Shown: positions 1 through 9,746, counted from the stretch's first letter. The stretch: 64,000 nucleotides of DNA from Arthrobacter sp. DWC3 (GCF_002929375.1 NZ_PJIP01000005.1:62001-126000); one strand, 5' to 3'. Program-made: numbers and translations. The notes: generated by a model not told the origin, from the letters alone.

Positions 1-615
1 GTTGCGTTCGGCGAGGGCCGCCTCGGGCCGGCCGAGGTTCTTCAGGTACCCGGAGTCGTCGTCCACGGACTGGATCTGGAACGTGTCGATCTCCAGGCCC
101 TGGTTGTGCATGGAGTGCTCCGCCTCCTCCTTCACGCTCTTCGCGAAGGTGGCGCGGTCCCGGATGATCGACTCGACCGTCAGGGTGCCCACGATGGAGC
201 GCAGCGAGCCGGAGAGCGTCTCCTGGGTGTAGTGGTCGATGGCCTCCTGCTGGTTCAGGAAGCGCTGGGCCGCCTTGCGGACGGCATCGGCGTCGCCGCC
301 CACCTTCACCTGGGCCACGCCGGTGAGGTGCAGCTTGATGCCGTTCTTGGAGATGCCCTCGATGCGCAGGGACACCTGGCGCGAAGCGAGGGACAGCGGG
401 TAGGCGCGCTGCGAGAACGGGTTGATGAAGATGCGGCCGAAGACGACGCGCTGGCTGTCGGGGTCCGGCTGCCCCTTGCTGTCCTTGGACGAGATGATGA
501 GTGCCTGGTCCGGGCTGGCGATGTGCAGCGCCATGCGGGCGAGCACGACGGCGACGACGACGAGGACGAGCAACACCACCGCGCCGATGATGAGCGGGAT
601 GAACGTGAGATCCAC
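1..615 (-). CDS. Flotillin-like SPFH/band 7 domain membrane protein (3' end beyond window)
   Basis: N-terminal 205 codons of a flotillin-type protein; the rest lies before base 1. The start is GTG at 615 with an AAAGGG ribosome site about 8 bases upstream. Residues 4-27 form one hydrophobic membrane segment, followed by the start of an SPFH domain: 'SPDQALIIS' and 'GVAQVKVGGD' near residues 34 and 100, then 'QETLSGSLRSIVGTLTVE', which is the typical SPFH core. Flotillins scaffold membrane microdomains in bacteria; the role here is inferred from the family. It is transcribed away from the PBP gene upstream, with 141 bases between them. The C-terminal coiled-coil part cannot be seen. Confidence 0.85.
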   Translation of the reverse strand, partial: MDLTFIPLIIGAVVLLVLVVVAVVLARMALHIASPDQALIISSKDSKGQPDPDSQRVVFGRIFINPFSQRAYPLSLASRQVSLRIEGISKNGIKLHLTGVAQVKVGGDADAVRKAAQRFLNQQEAIDHYTQETLSGSLRSIVGTLTVESIIRDRATFAKSVKEEAEHSMHNQGLEIDTFQIQSVDDDSGYLKNLGRPEAALAERN

Positions 616-756
616 TGGTAGACCCTTTCAACGGTCTTCGAATTGCCTCCGGCGCGCCAAGGGCGCCGGAGGATGATCAGGCTCCTGCATGCAGTGCGTC
701 GAACCGACCCCCATGTCGTCGAAGTGGCCCGCAGCGTGCGCGGCAGGCAGTGGCTG

Positions 757-2748
757 TCAGACAGCGGCGCCTTCGAGGAACGCCTTCATGAGGGGTCCGC
801 CGGAGGTGGACCCGAGCTCGCCCTCCTCGACGAAGACGGCGACGGCGAGGTCGCCCTGCAGGGCGACCACCCAGGCGTGCGTGCGCGGCGGGGTCTCGCC
901 GCCGAACTCGGCCGTGCCGGTCTTGGCGAGGACGGGCTCGCCGGGGACGTCCTTGAGCAACTGGACCCCGCCCTGGGCGACGACGGCGGCCATGAGCGTC
1001 TTCAGCGTGGTGGATTCGCCGGCCGTGAAGGCGCTCGGTGCCGCCTCCCCGGAGGGTTCGGCGGTGGCCGACGGCGTGGCGTCGCCCGTGGGCGCCGCCG
1101 TCGCCGCTGCGCTCTCGGACCCGGGATCCAGGTCCGTGGACTCGCCGGGTGCCAGGAGCGTGGGCGTGACGCGCGAGCCCGCGCCGACGGACGCCGCCAT
1201 GGTCGCGAGCGAGAGGGGCGAGACGAGGACCTCGCCCTGCCCGATCATCGCGGCGGCGTGGGCCGTGCCCTCCGCCTCGGTGGGCACCGAGCCGAAGAAC
1301 GCCGGCGTGCCGATGCTCGCCTCGACGCCGATGCCGAGGTCCATGGCGGCGCCTGCGAGCTCGGCCTGCGTGATCCTGTCCCGTGCGGAGGTGAACCCGG
1401 TGTTGCAGGACTGGGCGAAGGTCTCCAGCAGCGGGATGGTGCCGACGAACTGCGCCGGGTACGTGCCCGCGTTCTTGAACGTCCGGCCGTCCACCGACAC
1501 CTCCTCCACGCACTCGGTGGGCGTCTGAGGGGTGAACCCCTTCCGCAGCAGTGCGAGGCTCGTGGCCACCTTGAACGTGGAGCCCGGCGGGTACTGCCCG
1601 AGCAGCGCCGTCTGCAGCCCGTCGCTGCCGGGTCCGTTGGCGGCGGCGAGGATCTCGCCCGTGCTGGGGCGGATGGCCACGATCGACGACGCCGAGGGCT
1701 CGTCCGCGAGCACCTGCTCGCCGAGGCCCTGCAGGCGGGGGTCCAGCGTGGTGGCGAGGTCGGCGCCGTCGACGGCCGGCTTGGCGAACAGCCGCTGCGA
1801 AGGGCTGGCCGGGGCGTCGACCGGGGCGGCGTTGACCTCGAGGCCGGGTGTCCCGGCGAGCTGGGCGTTGTGCTGCAGCTGGAGGCCGCCGAGGCCGGTG
1901 ACGTCGCCGGCCGTGACGGTGCCCTCGGACCGGTCCACGAGTTCCTCCGTCGCCTCGCCCACGCTGCCGAGCAGTTCGCGGGCGAAGGTGCGGGTCGGTG
2001 CGAGCTCGAGGGTGTCGGCCTGCCGGAGGGCGCCGGGGATCGCGTCGATCTGGCCGTCCGTCACGGTGCGGGTGGCGTCGTCGCGCAGTACGAGGGCCAC
2101 CACGAAGGCTTCCTCGCCCGCCTCGGCCACCTGCTGCTCGTAGTCGGCCGGGTCCACCTCGAGCAGTGTCGCGAGGGCTCGTGCGGATGCCGCCTGCTGC
2201 TCGGCGGGGACGCGCGTCTTGTCGATCCCGACCCTGAGGACGGGCCGCTGGGTCACGATCACCTCGCCGCGCGCGCCCGTGATGTCCCCGCGGTCACCGG
2301 GGACGCGCGTCAGCGTCAGCTTCTCCTCCGGCAGCAGGTTCGGGACGAACACCGCCGGATCCCAGGCCGCCTGCCACACCTCCTCCACGCGCGTCAGGTC
2401 CGCCGTGGTGCTGTAGGTCCAGTCGGTGTCCGAGGCGTCGAGGTCCCAGACGTAGTCGAGGGTGGCCGTCGCGCTGTCCTCGCCCGTCTCCTCCACGCCG
2501 GCCACCGTCACCCGGGGCGCCCCGGGGGCGAATCCCTCGGTGATCGTGGCGAGTTCCGCCGTCACCGCGGAGGGCTCGGCGGAGGTGAAGGCGGAGTCGG
2601 CGACGTCGAGCCGGGAGAGTCCCTCGGCCAGGGTGCCGGCCGCGTCCTCGGCGGTGGGGCGGTCGTCCGTGCACGCCGCGAGGCCGAGTGCGAGAACGGC
2701 GGTGGTCAGCACGGACGTGGCGCGGTGAAGTTTCCCCATACGGCTCAT
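757..2748 (-). CDS. Penicillin-binding lipoprotein, MecA-N domain transpeptidase (class B PBP)
   Basis: A 663-residue D,D-transpeptidase that would cross-link peptidoglycan on the outer face of the membrane. The signal peptide ends in a lipobox ('ALGLAAC'), so it is probably lipid anchored. After it come an NTF2-like MecA_N domain (about residues 30-140), a PBP dimerisation domain (about 145-300) and a transpeptidase domain (about 340-655). The three active-site motifs are visible: STFK (nucleophile Ser about 390), SCN (about 447) and KTG (about 609). A low-complexity Ala/Thr/Pro insertion lies around residues 535-565. The start chosen is ATG 2748; a second ATG at 2739 is equally possible, and the only purine-rich site is rather far upstream. 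MecA-N type PBPs are common in Gram-positives and do not by themselves mean methicillin resistance. Confidence 0.9.
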   Translation of the reverse strand: MSRMGKLHRATSVLTTAVLALGLAACTDDRPTAEDAAGTLAEGLSRLDVADSAFTSAEPSAVTAELATITEGFAPGAPRVTVAGVEETGEDSATATLDYVWDLDASDTDWTYSTTADLTRVEEVWQAAWDPAVFVPNLLPEEKLTLTRVPGDRGDITGARGEVIVTQRPVLRVGIDKTRVPAEQQAASARALATLLEVDPADYEQQVAEAGEEAFVVALVLRDDATRTVTDGQIDAIPGALRQADTLELAPTRTFARELLGSVGEATEELVDRSEGTVTAGDVTGLGGLQLQHNAQLAGTPGLEVNAAPVDAPASPSQRLFAKPAVDGADLATTLDPRLQGLGEQVLADEPSASSIVAIRPSTGEILAAANGPGSDGLQTALLGQYPPGSTFKVATSLALLRKGFTPQTPTECVEEVSVDGRTFKNAGTYPAQFVGTIPLLETFAQSCNTGFTSARDRITQAELAGAAMDLGIGVEASIGTPAFFGSVPTEAEGTAHAAAMIGQGEVLVSPLSLATMAASVGAGSRVTPTLLAPGESTDLDPGSESAAATAAPTGDATPSATAEPSGEAAPSAFTAGESTTLKTLMAAVVAQGGVQLLKDVPGEPVLAKTGTAEFGGETPPRTHAWVVALQGDLAVAVFVEEGELGSTSGGPLMKAFLEGAAV

Positions 2749-2852
2749 TATGTCCGAGACGGAGCCTCCGCCGGCCCTGCGCCTCACCGGGGCATCGCGC
2801 CCCGTCACCGGAGCGGCGTACCATTCGAGGTCCACGACCGGCGGGGGCAGCG

Positions 2853-3866
2853 ATGCACATCGATGCGCGGACACTCGACGACGCCGTCGCGCGGAACGCC
2901 TTCACGGGCGTCGCGACGGTGGATGTCGGTGGGCTGAGGATCCTCGAGCAGTGCGAGGGGTTCCTCCACCGCGGTTTCCGTGTGCCGATGACGGCGGACA
3001 CGCGCATCGCGATCGCCAGCGGCAGCAAGGCGTTCACCGCCCTCGCGGTGCTGCGCCTCGTGGAGGACGGACGCCTGCGGCTCGGGCAACGGGTGCGCGG
3101 GCTCCTGGGCGCCGACCTGCCGCTGATCGCCGGGGCCGTGACCGTGGAGCACCTGCTGACGCACACCTCGGGTATCGGGGACTACCTGGACGAGAGCGCC
3201 GACCGGGAGGCCTCCGACTACGTGCTGACCGTGCCGGTGCACACGCTCACCACGGCCGAGGCCTTCCTGCCGCTGCTGGACGGCCATCCGCAGCAGTCCG
3301 TGCCGGGGGAGCGGTTCGCCTACTGCAACGGCGGGTACATGGTGCTGGCGGTGCTGCTGGAACGGGTGACCGGGATGACCTACCACGACACCGTCCGGCA
3401 GCTCGTCCTCGACCCGGCGGGCCTCGAGCGCACGGGGTTCCTGCCGCTCAACGACCTGCCGGCGGACGCGGCGCCCGGCTACGTCCTCGACGAGGGCGAC
3501 CTCGTGAACACCCTGCACCTGCCGGTTCTCGGCAACGGCGACGGCGGCGCATTCACGACGGCCGCGGACCTGCACCGGTTCTGGCAGGCCTTCCTCGACG
3601 GCCGCATCGTCGAGCCGCCCACCGTCGCTGAGATGATCCGCCCGCGCCACGACGTCCCCGAGGAGGGGCTGCGCTACGGCATGGGCTTCTGGCTGCACGC
3701 GTCCGGACCCGCGCTCGTCCTCGAGGGGTACGACGCCGGTGCGTCCTTCCGCTCCACCCACGTCCCGGGGACACACACCACGGTGAGCGTGCTGGGCAAC
3801 AGTTCCGAGGGTGCCTGGCCCGTCGTCCGGGTCCTGGCCGCGGCGCTCGACGCCGAGCCCGGCTGA
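2853..3866 (+). CDS. Serine hydrolase, beta-lactamase/D-alanyl-D-alanine carboxypeptidase (class C-like) family
   Basis: A 337-residue protein of the beta-lactamase-related serine hydrolase family (PF00144). It shows S-G-S-K (nucleophile Ser near residue 51), 'HTSGIGDYL', and the Y-x-N motif as 'YCN' near residue 157. The third motif, usually HxG, reads 'GYDAGAS' here, which is a variant. There is no signal peptide, so it is probably cytoplasmic and could be an esterase or peptidase rather than a beta-lactamase. ATG 2853 is preceded by a GGGGG-containing ribosome site. It is divergent from the PBP gene across 104 bases and 95 bases ahead of clpB. The substrate cannot be predicted. Confidence 0.85.
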   Translation: MHIDARTLDDAVARNAFTGVATVDVGGLRILEQCEGFLHRGFRVPMTADTRIAIASGSKAFTALAVLRLVEDGRLRLGQRVRGLLGADLPLIAGAVTVEHLLTHTSGIGDYLDESADREASDYVLTVPVHTLTTAEAFLPLLDGHPQQSVPGERFAYCNGGYMVLAVLLERVTGMTYHDTVRQLVLDPAGLERTGFLPLNDLPADAAPGYVLDEGDLVNTLHLPVLGNGDGGAFTTAADLHRFWQAFLDGRIVEPPTVAEMIRPRHDVPEEGLRYGMGFWLHASGPALVLEGYDAGASFRSTHVPGTHTTVSVLGNSSEGAWPVVRVLAAALDAEPG

Positions 3867-3900
3867 CGGGAGTGCGGGAATATCCGACCGCGCTTCAAAG

Positions 3901-3919
3901 TTGAGTCGAGTACACTCAA
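3901..3919 (+). promoter_or_regulatory. HAIR-like operator (HspR-type inverted repeat) upstream of clpB
   Basis: TTGAGT and ACTCAA form a perfect inverted repeat around a 7-base spacer, 43 bases before the clpB start. This matches the HspR-associated inverted repeat (CTTGAGT-N7-ACTCAAG) known from actinobacterial heat-shock genes, with the outer C/G pair changed. A possible -10 hexamer, TACACT (3911-3916), lies inside it, so HspR binding would block the promoter. hspR itself is not in the window. Confidence 0.8.
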
Positions 3920-3961
3920 TGTGGTCGCATCCCCCTGCGCTCGAATAGAAAGGAACCGCGC

Positions 3962-6586
3962 GTGGACACCAATTTCACCACCAAGAGCCGTGAGGTGCTC
4001 TCGGCTGCCGCCATGAATGCCTCCACGGCGGGCAACGCACAGATCGAGACCCCGCACTTCCTCAAGGCGCTGCTCGACCAGCGGGAGGGCATCGCCGTGG
4101 CGCTCCTCAAGGCCGCGGGCGCGGATCCCGACACCGTGAGCGTGCAGGCGAGCTCCGCGATCAAGGCCCTGCCGTCGTCGTCGGGCTCCTCCGTGGCGCA
4201 GCCGCAGTTCTCCCGCGGCGCCCTGCAGACGGTGAACGCCGCCAAGGAGGAGGCCGAGACGCTGGGGGACCAGTACGTCTCCACCGAGCACCTCCTGCTG
4301 GCCCTCGCCGCCGACGGCGGTGCGGCGGGCGGTATCCTGCGCTCGGCCGGGCTGACGCGTGAGGCCCTCGCCTCCGCGCTCCCCGGTGTGCGCGGCGACC
4401 GGCGTGTGACCACCCCCGATCCCGAGAACACCTTCCAGGCCCTCGAGAAGTTCGGCGTGGACCTCACCGAGGTGGCGCGTAGCGGCAAGCTCGACCCCGT
4501 CATCGGACGGGACGCCGAGATCCGCCGCGTGGTCCAGGTGCTCAGCCGCCGCACCAAGAACAACCCCGTGCTGATCGGCGAGCCCGGCGTGGGCAAGACC
4601 GCCGTGGTCGAGGGCCTGGCGCAGCGCATGGTGGCCGGGGACGTCCCCGAGTCGCTCCGGGGCAAGAGCCTCATCAGCCTCGACCTCGGCTCCATGATCG
4701 CGGGCGCGAAGTACCGCGGGGAGTTCGAGGAGCGGCTGAAGGCCGTGCTCGAGGAGATCCGCTCGTCCAACGGCCAGGTGGTCACGTTCATCGACGAGCT
4801 CCACACCGTGGTGGGCGCCGGCGCATCCGAGGGCTCGATGGATGCCGGCAACATGCTCAAGCCCATGCTCGCGCGCGGCGAACTCCGGCTCATCGGCGCG
4901 ACGACGCTCGACGAGTACCGCGAGAACGTCGAGAAGGACCCGGCACTGGAGCGCAGGTTCCAGCAGGTCTACGTCGGCGAGCCGTCCGTGCCCGACACCA
5001 TCGGCATCCTGCGCGGCCTGAAGCAGCGCTACGAGGCGCACCACAAGGTCTCGATCGCCGACTCCGCGCTCGTGGCCGCGGCCACGCTGTCCCATCGGTA
5101 CATTCCCGGACGGCAGCTCCCCGACAAGGCGATCGACCTCGTGGACGAGGCCGCCTCCCGCCTGCGCATGGAGATCGACTCGGCGCCGGTGGAGATCGAC
5201 GAGCTGCGCCGATCCCTCGAGCGGATGCGCATGGAGGAGATGGCGCTCTCGCGCGAGAAGGACGAGGCGTCCCTCGAGCGCCTGCAGGCCCTGCGGGCCG
5301 AGATGGCCGACCGCCAGGAGGACCTCGACGGGCTGAACGCCCGGTGGGAGGCAGAGAAGGCGGGCCTCAACCGCGTGGGCGACCTGAAGGCGTCCCTGGA
5401 CGACCTGCGTTCGCAGGCCGACCGGGCCCAGCGCGAGGGCGACCTCGAGACGGCGTCCCGCATCCTCTACGGCGAGATCCCCCAGGTGGAGCGCGAGCTG
5501 CGCGAGGCGCAGGCGGCCGAGGAGCAGACCGTCAGCGGTCCCGACCTGATGGTGGCCGAGGAGGTCACCGCCAACGACATCGCCGAGGTGATCTCCGCCT
5601 GGACGGGCATCCCCGCGGGGCGCATGCTGCAGGGCGAGAGCGAGAAGCTGCTGCACATGGAGGAGGTGATCGGTGCGCGCCTGATCGGCCAGCGGGACGC
5701 GGTGTCGGCGGTCTCCGACGCCGTCCGCCGTGCCCGTGCCGGCGTCTCCGACCCGAACCGCCCCACCGGCTCCTTCCTGTTCCTCGGTCCCACGGGCGTG
5801 GGCAAGACGGAACTCGCCAAGGCGCTCGCGGACTTCCTCTTCGACGACGAGCGCGCCATGGTGCGGATCGACATGTCCGAGTACTCGGAGAAGCACTCTG
5901 TGGCGCGCCTCGTCGGCGCGCCTCCGGGCTACGTGGGCTACGAGGAGGGCGGCCAGCTCACCGAGGCCGTCCGGCGCCGGCCCTACAGCGTGGTGCTGTT
6001 CGACGAGGTGGAGAAGGCGCACCCCGAGGTCTTCGACCTGTTGCTGCAGGTGCTCGACGACGGCCGCCTCACCGACGGCCAGGGCCGCACCGTCGACTTC
6101 CGCAACGTGATCCTCGTGATGACCTCGAACCTCGGCTCGCAGTTCCTCGTGGACCCGTCCCTCGACGACGCCGCCAAGCGCGCCGCCGTGATGGCCGCCG
6201 TCAACGCGAACTTCCGGCCGGAGTTCCTGAACCGGCTCGACGACGTCGTGGTGTTCGATCCGCTGAGCCTCGACGAGCTGTCGCGGATCGTGGAGCTGCA
6301 GGTGAGGTCGCTCGGCGACCGGCTGCACGACCGGCGGCTCGAGCTCGAGGTCAGCGAGGCCGCCAGCGAGTGGCTCGCCCTCACCGGGTTCGACCCGGCG
6401 TACGGTGCACGTCCGCTCCGTCGGCTCGTGCAGCGCGAGATCGGCGACCGGCTGGCCCGGGGCATCCTCGCCGGCGAGATCGTCGACGGCGACACCGTCG
6501 TGGTCGACCGTCCCGAACCGGACCTGGACGCCCTCGGGAACCCGGGCGCCGACCCGGAGGGCCTGCTCGTGCGGGCCGCACGCTAG
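3962..6586 (+). CDS. clpB: ATP-dependent chaperone ClpB (Hsp100 disaggregase)
   Basis: An 874-residue hexameric AAA+ disaggregase that rescues aggregated proteins together with DnaK. The full ClpB order is present: Clp N domain (1-145), first AAA+ module with Walker A GEPGVGKT at 206-213 and Walker B 'TFIDELH', a coiled-coil M-domain (about 400-530), second AAA+ module with Walker A GPTGVGKT at 609-616, and the ClpB D2-small domain ending with '[12 protein letters not shown]'. The M-domain separates ClpB from ClpC, and no ClpP-binding loop is obvious. The start is GTG 3962 behind AAAGGA. It is a single-gene unit between the HAIR-like operator and a strong hairpin terminator, as expected for a heat-shock gene. 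Confidence 0.97.
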   Translation: MDTNFTTKSREVLSAAAMNASTAGNAQIETPHFLKALLDQREGIAVALLKAAGADPDTVSVQASSAIKALPSSSGSSVAQPQFSRGALQTVNAAKEEAETLGDQYVSTEHLLLALAADGGAAGGILRSAGLTREALASALPGVRGDRRVTTPDPENTFQALEKFGVDLTEVARSGKLDPVIGRDAEIRRVVQVLSRRTKNNPVLIGEPGVGKTAVVEGLAQRMVAGDVPESLRGKSLISLDLGSMIAGAKYRGEFEERLKAVLEEIRSSNGQVVTFIDELHTVVGAGASEGSMDAGNMLKPMLARGELRLIGATTLDEYRENVEKDPALERRFQQVYVGEPSVPDTIGILRGLKQRYEAHHKVSIADSALVAAATLSHRYIPGRQLPDKAIDLVDEAASRLRMEIDSAPVEIDELRRSLERMRMEEMALSREKDEASLERLQALRAEMADRQEDLDGLNARWEAEKAGLNRVGDLKASLDDLRSQADRAQREGDLETASRILYGEIPQVERELREAQAAEEQTVSGPDLMVAEEVTANDIAEVISAWTGIPAGRMLQGESEKLLHMEEVIGARLIGQRDAVSAVSDAVRRARAGVSDPNRPTGSFLFLGPTGVGKTELAKALADFLFDDERAMVRIDMSEYSEKHSVARLVGAPPGYVGYEEGGQLTEAVRRRPYSVVLFDEVEKAHPEVFDLLLQVLDDGRLTDGQGRTVDFRNVILVMTSNLGSQFLVDPSLDDAAKRAAVMAAVNANFRPEFLNRLDDVVVFDPLSLDELSRIVELQVRSLGDRLHDRRLELEVSEAASEWLALTGFDPAYGARPLRRLVQREIGDRLARGILAGEIVDGDTVVVDRPEPDLDALGNPGADPEGLLVRAAR

Positions 6587-6605
6587 CTCCCGCGACCCCG
6601 AGGCG

Positions 6606-6641
6606 ACGAAGGGGAGGAACCATCCGGTTCCTCCCCTTCGT
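6606..6641. terminator. Bidirectional intrinsic terminator between clpB and the septum-formation gene
   Basis: A perfect 16-bp stem (6606-6621 with 6626-6641) with a 4-base loop lies between two convergent genes. There is no long T tract, which is common in high-GC actinobacteria. Confidence 0.85.
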
Positions 6642-6667
6642 GCGTCCCGTTCGTGCGTGCCGACCCG

Positions 6668-7855
6668 TCAGGGGTCGAGCAGGCTCCGGCTCAGGGTGCC
6701 GCCGTCCTCGACGACGGCGAAGCAGTCCACGCGGCGGTCGCCGTCGGCCCACGTCTCCGTGGTGGGGATCGCGTTGAGCAGCGTGACCCGGAGGTCAGGA
6801 GCGACGACGTCCGGGTCGATGTTCGACGAGGCGTCGGCGCATGCCGCCTCGGCGCGCAGGCCGAGCTGCTCCCGGCCGGGGAACTCGGCGTCGTCCGGGT
6901 AGTTCTCGCTCGCCACGAGCTGCGCGTTGTGGGGTTCGGAGCAGTCCACCCGCGCGGCGTCCTCCGTGATTCCCGTGAAGTCCGCCAGGCATTCGCCGGC
7001 CGCGAGCGACGACGGGTCCACGCGCTGGTCGTCGTCCGATCCGCCGAAGAGGGTCACGAGCAGCCAGACGAGGAGCCCGAGGAGCACCACGGCACCGCCG
7101 ATCACCAGGAGCAGCGGCAGGCTGCTGCTCCTGGCCCGGCTCCTGTCGCGTCGCAGGACATCCTCCGCCGCGTCCTGCTTCCCGTCGGGTGCTCCGGGGA
7201 CCCAGCCGGCGCGGGCGGCCGTCGCGCCGCTCGTGCGGGAGTCGCCGGTTCCCGCAGGTTCCGTGGCTCCGGTCCCCTCCGTCGTTCCTGCGGCCCCCGC
7301 GACTCCCGTGGCCCCCGCTGCCCCCGCGCCGACGGAGGCCGGATCCGTGCCGGGATACAGGCCCGGGTGCCCGAGGCCCGGCTCGCCGCCCTGGGGCGCG
7401 AAGGCATAGGGGCCACCGGCCGGATCCCCGACGTCACCGGTCGGACCCTCGACATCGCCGGCCGGATCCCCGAAGTCACCGGCCGTGCCGCCGGCGGGCG
7501 CCGTGCCGTCCGGGGCGGCGCGGACGAGCGGGGCGTCGGCGGGCAGGGGCCCGCCGACGAGCGCCCCGGTCTCCTCTGCTTCCGTGGCCGCCGCGCGGGC
7601 CTCGGCAGCGGCCTCCTCGAGCGAGGCCGCCTCAGCGGTGTCGGTGCTGATGCGTGCGGGTCCGAGGGCCGGCTCCTCCAGGTCCAGGGCTTCGGGAGAG
7701 ACCGACAGTTCGGGGTCGAGGGCGTCGGCGGAGATGTCCCCGTCGTCGAGGACCACGTCGTCCGGATCCACCACCGCCGGGCCCTCGTGCGCGTCCGGTC
7801 CGTCCGCTGCGGGGCCGGTCCCGGGCTCCCTCTGTGCCTGCTCCTCGTTGCTCAT
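6668..7855 (-). CDS. Septum-formation (Septum_form) domain membrane protein with long disordered N-terminus
   Basis: A 395-residue single-pass membrane protein. Residues 1-245 are low complexity, rich in Ala, Gly, Pro, Asp and Glu, with internal repeats such as 'GDPAG' and 'AGAAG'. One transmembrane helix lies at about 247-270 ('LPLLLVIGGAVVLLGLLVWL'). The extracytoplasmic part carries 'LAAGECLADF' and 'VDCSEPHNAQLV', typical of the Septum_form domain (PF13845), with paired cysteines. Its exact function is unknown; the family name comes from a proposed link with cell division. It converges with clpB across a shared terminator and diverges from the DUF3073 gene. Confidence 0.8.
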   Translation of the reverse strand: MSNEEQAQREPGTGPAADGPDAHEGPAVVDPDDVVLDDGDISADALDPELSVSPEALDLEEPALGPARISTDTAEAASLEEAAAEARAAATEAEETGALVGGPLPADAPLVRAAPDGTAPAGGTAGDFGDPAGDVEGPTGDVGDPAGGPYAFAPQGGEPGLGHPGLYPGTDPASVGAGAAGATGVAGAAGTTEGTGATEPAGTGDSRTSGATAARAGWVPGAPDGKQDAAEDVLRRDRSRARSSSLPLLLVIGGAVVLLGLLVWLLVTLFGGSDDDQRVDPSSLAAGECLADFTGITEDAARVDCSEPHNAQLVASENYPDDAEFPGREQLGLRAEAACADASSNIDPDVVAPDLRVTLLNAIPTTETWADGDRRVDCFAVVEDGGTLSRSLLDP

Positions 7856-8053
7856 GGTGGGCCGCTGTCTCCTTGCCTTCGTGGTGGCTCGATGCCGGGA
7901 CGCTCCGGCGCGGCTCCGACTCTATCCAAGTTCGGTGCCCCGCGGACCCGGCGCAGGTCAGGCGGGCCGGGCGGAGCGAACCCGTCACCGCTGCATCGGC
8001 CAGCGCGCCGTCCGTCCGAACCGGGCTCGGGCGACGGTGAAAGCATGTAACCT

Positions 8054-8059
8054 ATACTT
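8054..8059 (+). promoter_or_regulatory. Possible -10 element for the DUF3073 gene
   Basis: TATACT stands in a short AT-rich island (8041-8080) of the 300-base divergent gap 7856-8155. No good -35 is visible 16-18 bases upstream. If it is used, the leader would be about 90 bases. Nothing else was recognised in this gap. Confidence 0.35.
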
Positions 8060-8155
8060 ACGACAATTTGACCAAATACTCCGGGGCCTCGCTGCAGCCT
8101 TGGGCCTCGCGCCCCAGTGACCACCTCCGGATCGACGCACAAAGGGGGTCACGCC

Positions 8156-8395
8156 ATGGGGCGCGGCCGTCAAAAGGCAAAAGCTACCAAGCAGGCACGG
8201 GACATGAAGTACTTCAGCCCGGCCACGGACTATTCGGCACTGCAGCGAGAGCTCACAGGCCCGGGCAGTCGTGCTTCCACCCGACGTACCGAACCCGTCG
8301 AGCCGGTCGAACCGGACTACTCGGCATACGAGGACAAGTACGCCGACGAGGTCGAGGACGACGGCGAGGAGAGCGGCTCGCGCCGCACCGGCTGA
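8156..8395 (+). CDS. DUF3073 family small protein
   Basis: A 79-residue conserved actinobacterial protein. The basic N-terminus 'MGRGRQKAKATKQARDMKY' followed by 'SPATDYSALQREL' is the DUF3073 signature; the C-terminal half is acidic (Asp/Glu rich) and probably disordered. The ATG at 8156 has an AAAGGGGG ribosome site 8-10 bases upstream; an earlier in-frame start at 8117 lacks both conservation and a ribosome site. The function is unknown; the charged composition suggests nucleic-acid or ribosome association, but that is a guess. The gene is alone between a divergent promoter region and a terminator. Confidence 0.85.
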   Translation: MGRGRQKAKATKQARDMKYFSPATDYSALQRELTGPGSRASTRRTEPVEPVEPDYSAYEDKYADEVEDDGEESGSRRTG

Positions 8396-8423
8396 CTTAC
8401 GGTCCGCCGACCTTCTGTGCACC

Positions 8424-8457
8424 ACGGCGCATCAGCCCTGTAGGGAGGATGCGCCGT
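8424..8457. terminator. Terminator after DUF3073 gene
   Basis: A 10-bp perfect stem (ACGGCGCATC with GATGCGCCGT) with a 14-base loop, followed by TTTC. It lies between the convergent DUF3073 and ROK genes. Confidence 0.75.
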
Positions 8458-8499
8458 TTCGCGTGCCCGAGAACAGGCACTCCGCGTCCGCCCCGGAGC

Positions 8500-9663
8500 T
8501 CAGGACGGTGAGGCGAGCAGGGGCTGGAACGCCAGTTCCGCGGCCCCGATCAGCAGCAGTTCCGGACCCAGCGCCGCGCGGCGCACCTCCACCCCGCCCG
8601 CGAGCGATGTCGCATTGACCGTCTCGCTGAGCTGGTCTCCGCGGAACCCCACGAGGGCGCCGAGGAATCCGCCGAGAACGATCAGCCGGGGATCGAAGAT
8701 GTTGGTGAAGTCCACCAGAGCGACGGCGAGCAACGCCAGCTGCCGCTCCGCCTCCGCCCGGACAGCCGGTCCCGGATCGTCCGACAGCACCCGCTCGAGC
8801 GCCTCGATGCCGCCCCCGGCGTCCTCGCCGGCGGCGTCGAGCAGGCGTTCCAGGCGCACTTCTGCGTCGAGGCACCCGGCGCGGCCGCAGTGGCACGCCG
8901 CACCGCCCGGGCTGACGAGGGTGTGGCCGAGTTCGCCGCCGTAGCCGCGGCTGCCCACGAGCTGTGCTCCGCCGGTGACGATCCCGCCGCCGATGCCGCT
9001 CGCACTGCCGTTGAGGTACACGGCGTCGCTGACCCCGAGCGCCGCGCCGAAGATGCTCTCCGCGAGGGACCCGAGCGTGGCGTCGTTCGCGGCGACCGTC
9101 GGGAGGCCGAGCGCGTGGCTGAACGGCCCGGTGAGATCGGCGTCGCGCCAGCCCAGGTGCGGTGCGACGAGCACGCGGCCCGTGCCCGCGTTGACGAGGC
9201 CGGGAAGCGCGATACCGACGCCGAGCACCCGGTCGAGGGCTGCCATCGCCGGTTGCAGGTCGGCCACGGTGTCGCGGGTGAGGGCGACGGCGTCCTCGAG
9301 CGACGGGATGCCGCGGGTCTCGCGGCGGACCCGGTGGTGCACGCGGCCACCGAGGCCCACGACGCCGACCGTCAGTGCATCGATGTCGGGGTTGACCGCG
9401 AGCACGGCCACGTCGGGGTTCGCCTGCACGATGGGGCTCGGACGCCCCACCCGCCCGGCGCCGGCGGGCTCGGACTCGCGCACCAGGTTCCTCTCCGCGA
9501 GGGCCTGCACGAGGGCGCCCACGGTGGAACGGTTGAAGCCGCTGCGGCGGGTCAGCTCCGATCGGGACAGCGGGCCGTCCCGGTGCACCATGGTGAGGAT
9601 CTGGGACAGGTTCTGCGCGCGAAGGCCTTCGGTGCCGTTCGCCGTGCCCGGTGATGACCGCAC
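8500..9663 (-). CDS. ROK-family transcriptional repressor (XylR/NagC-like)
   Basis: A 387-residue sugar-responsive repressor. It has an N-terminal winged helix-turn-helix (about residues 20-75, 'LSRSELTRRSGFNRSTVGALVQALAE') and a ROK sugar-binding domain with 'GIALPGLVN' and the zinc motif C-H-C-G-R-A-G-C near residue 260. The start is GTG 9663 with GGAGG nine bases upstream; longer readings overlap the next regulator and have no conserved content. ROK repressors of this form often control xylose or other sugar genes. Because it lies beside the importer operon, and xylAB further on carries a ROK-sized operator, xylose control is a reasonable inference but the target is not proven. Confidence 0.9.
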   Translation of the reverse strand: MRSSPGTANGTEGLRAQNLSQILTMVHRDGPLSRSELTRRSGFNRSTVGALVQALAERNLVRESEPAGAGRVGRPSPIVQANPDVAVLAVNPDIDALTVGVVGLGGRVHHRVRRETRGIPSLEDAVALTRDTVADLQPAMAALDRVLGVGIALPGLVNAGTGRVLVAPHLGWRDADLTGPFSHALGLPTVAANDATLGSLAESIFGAALGVSDAVYLNGSASGIGGGIVTGGAQLVGSRGYGGELGHTLVSPGGAACHCGRAGCLDAEVRLERLLDAAGEDAGGGIEALERVLSDDPGPAVRAEAERQLALLAVALVDFTNIFDPRLIVLGGFLGALVGFRGDQLSETVNATSLAGGVEVRRAALGPELLLIGAAELAFQPLLASPS

Positions 9664-9746
9664 AGCCCGGATCCTCCTTCGTCCTGCAGGAGCCTCCGTG
9701 CGCCTGGCCTGACTGTCATCGTATCCGGGCGGTGGGCGGCCCGGGA

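Noticed and set aside
643-2937. Long open frame on the plus strand opposite the PBP gene
   Set aside because: It is Arg/Gly rich and has no recognisable domain, while the opposite strand has all three PBP motifs in order.
3674-6328. Open frame of 884 codons on the minus strand opposite clpB
   Set aside because: The composition is His/Arg/Gly/Leu rich, with no family motif; it is the antisense shadow of clpB caused by very high GC at third codon positions.
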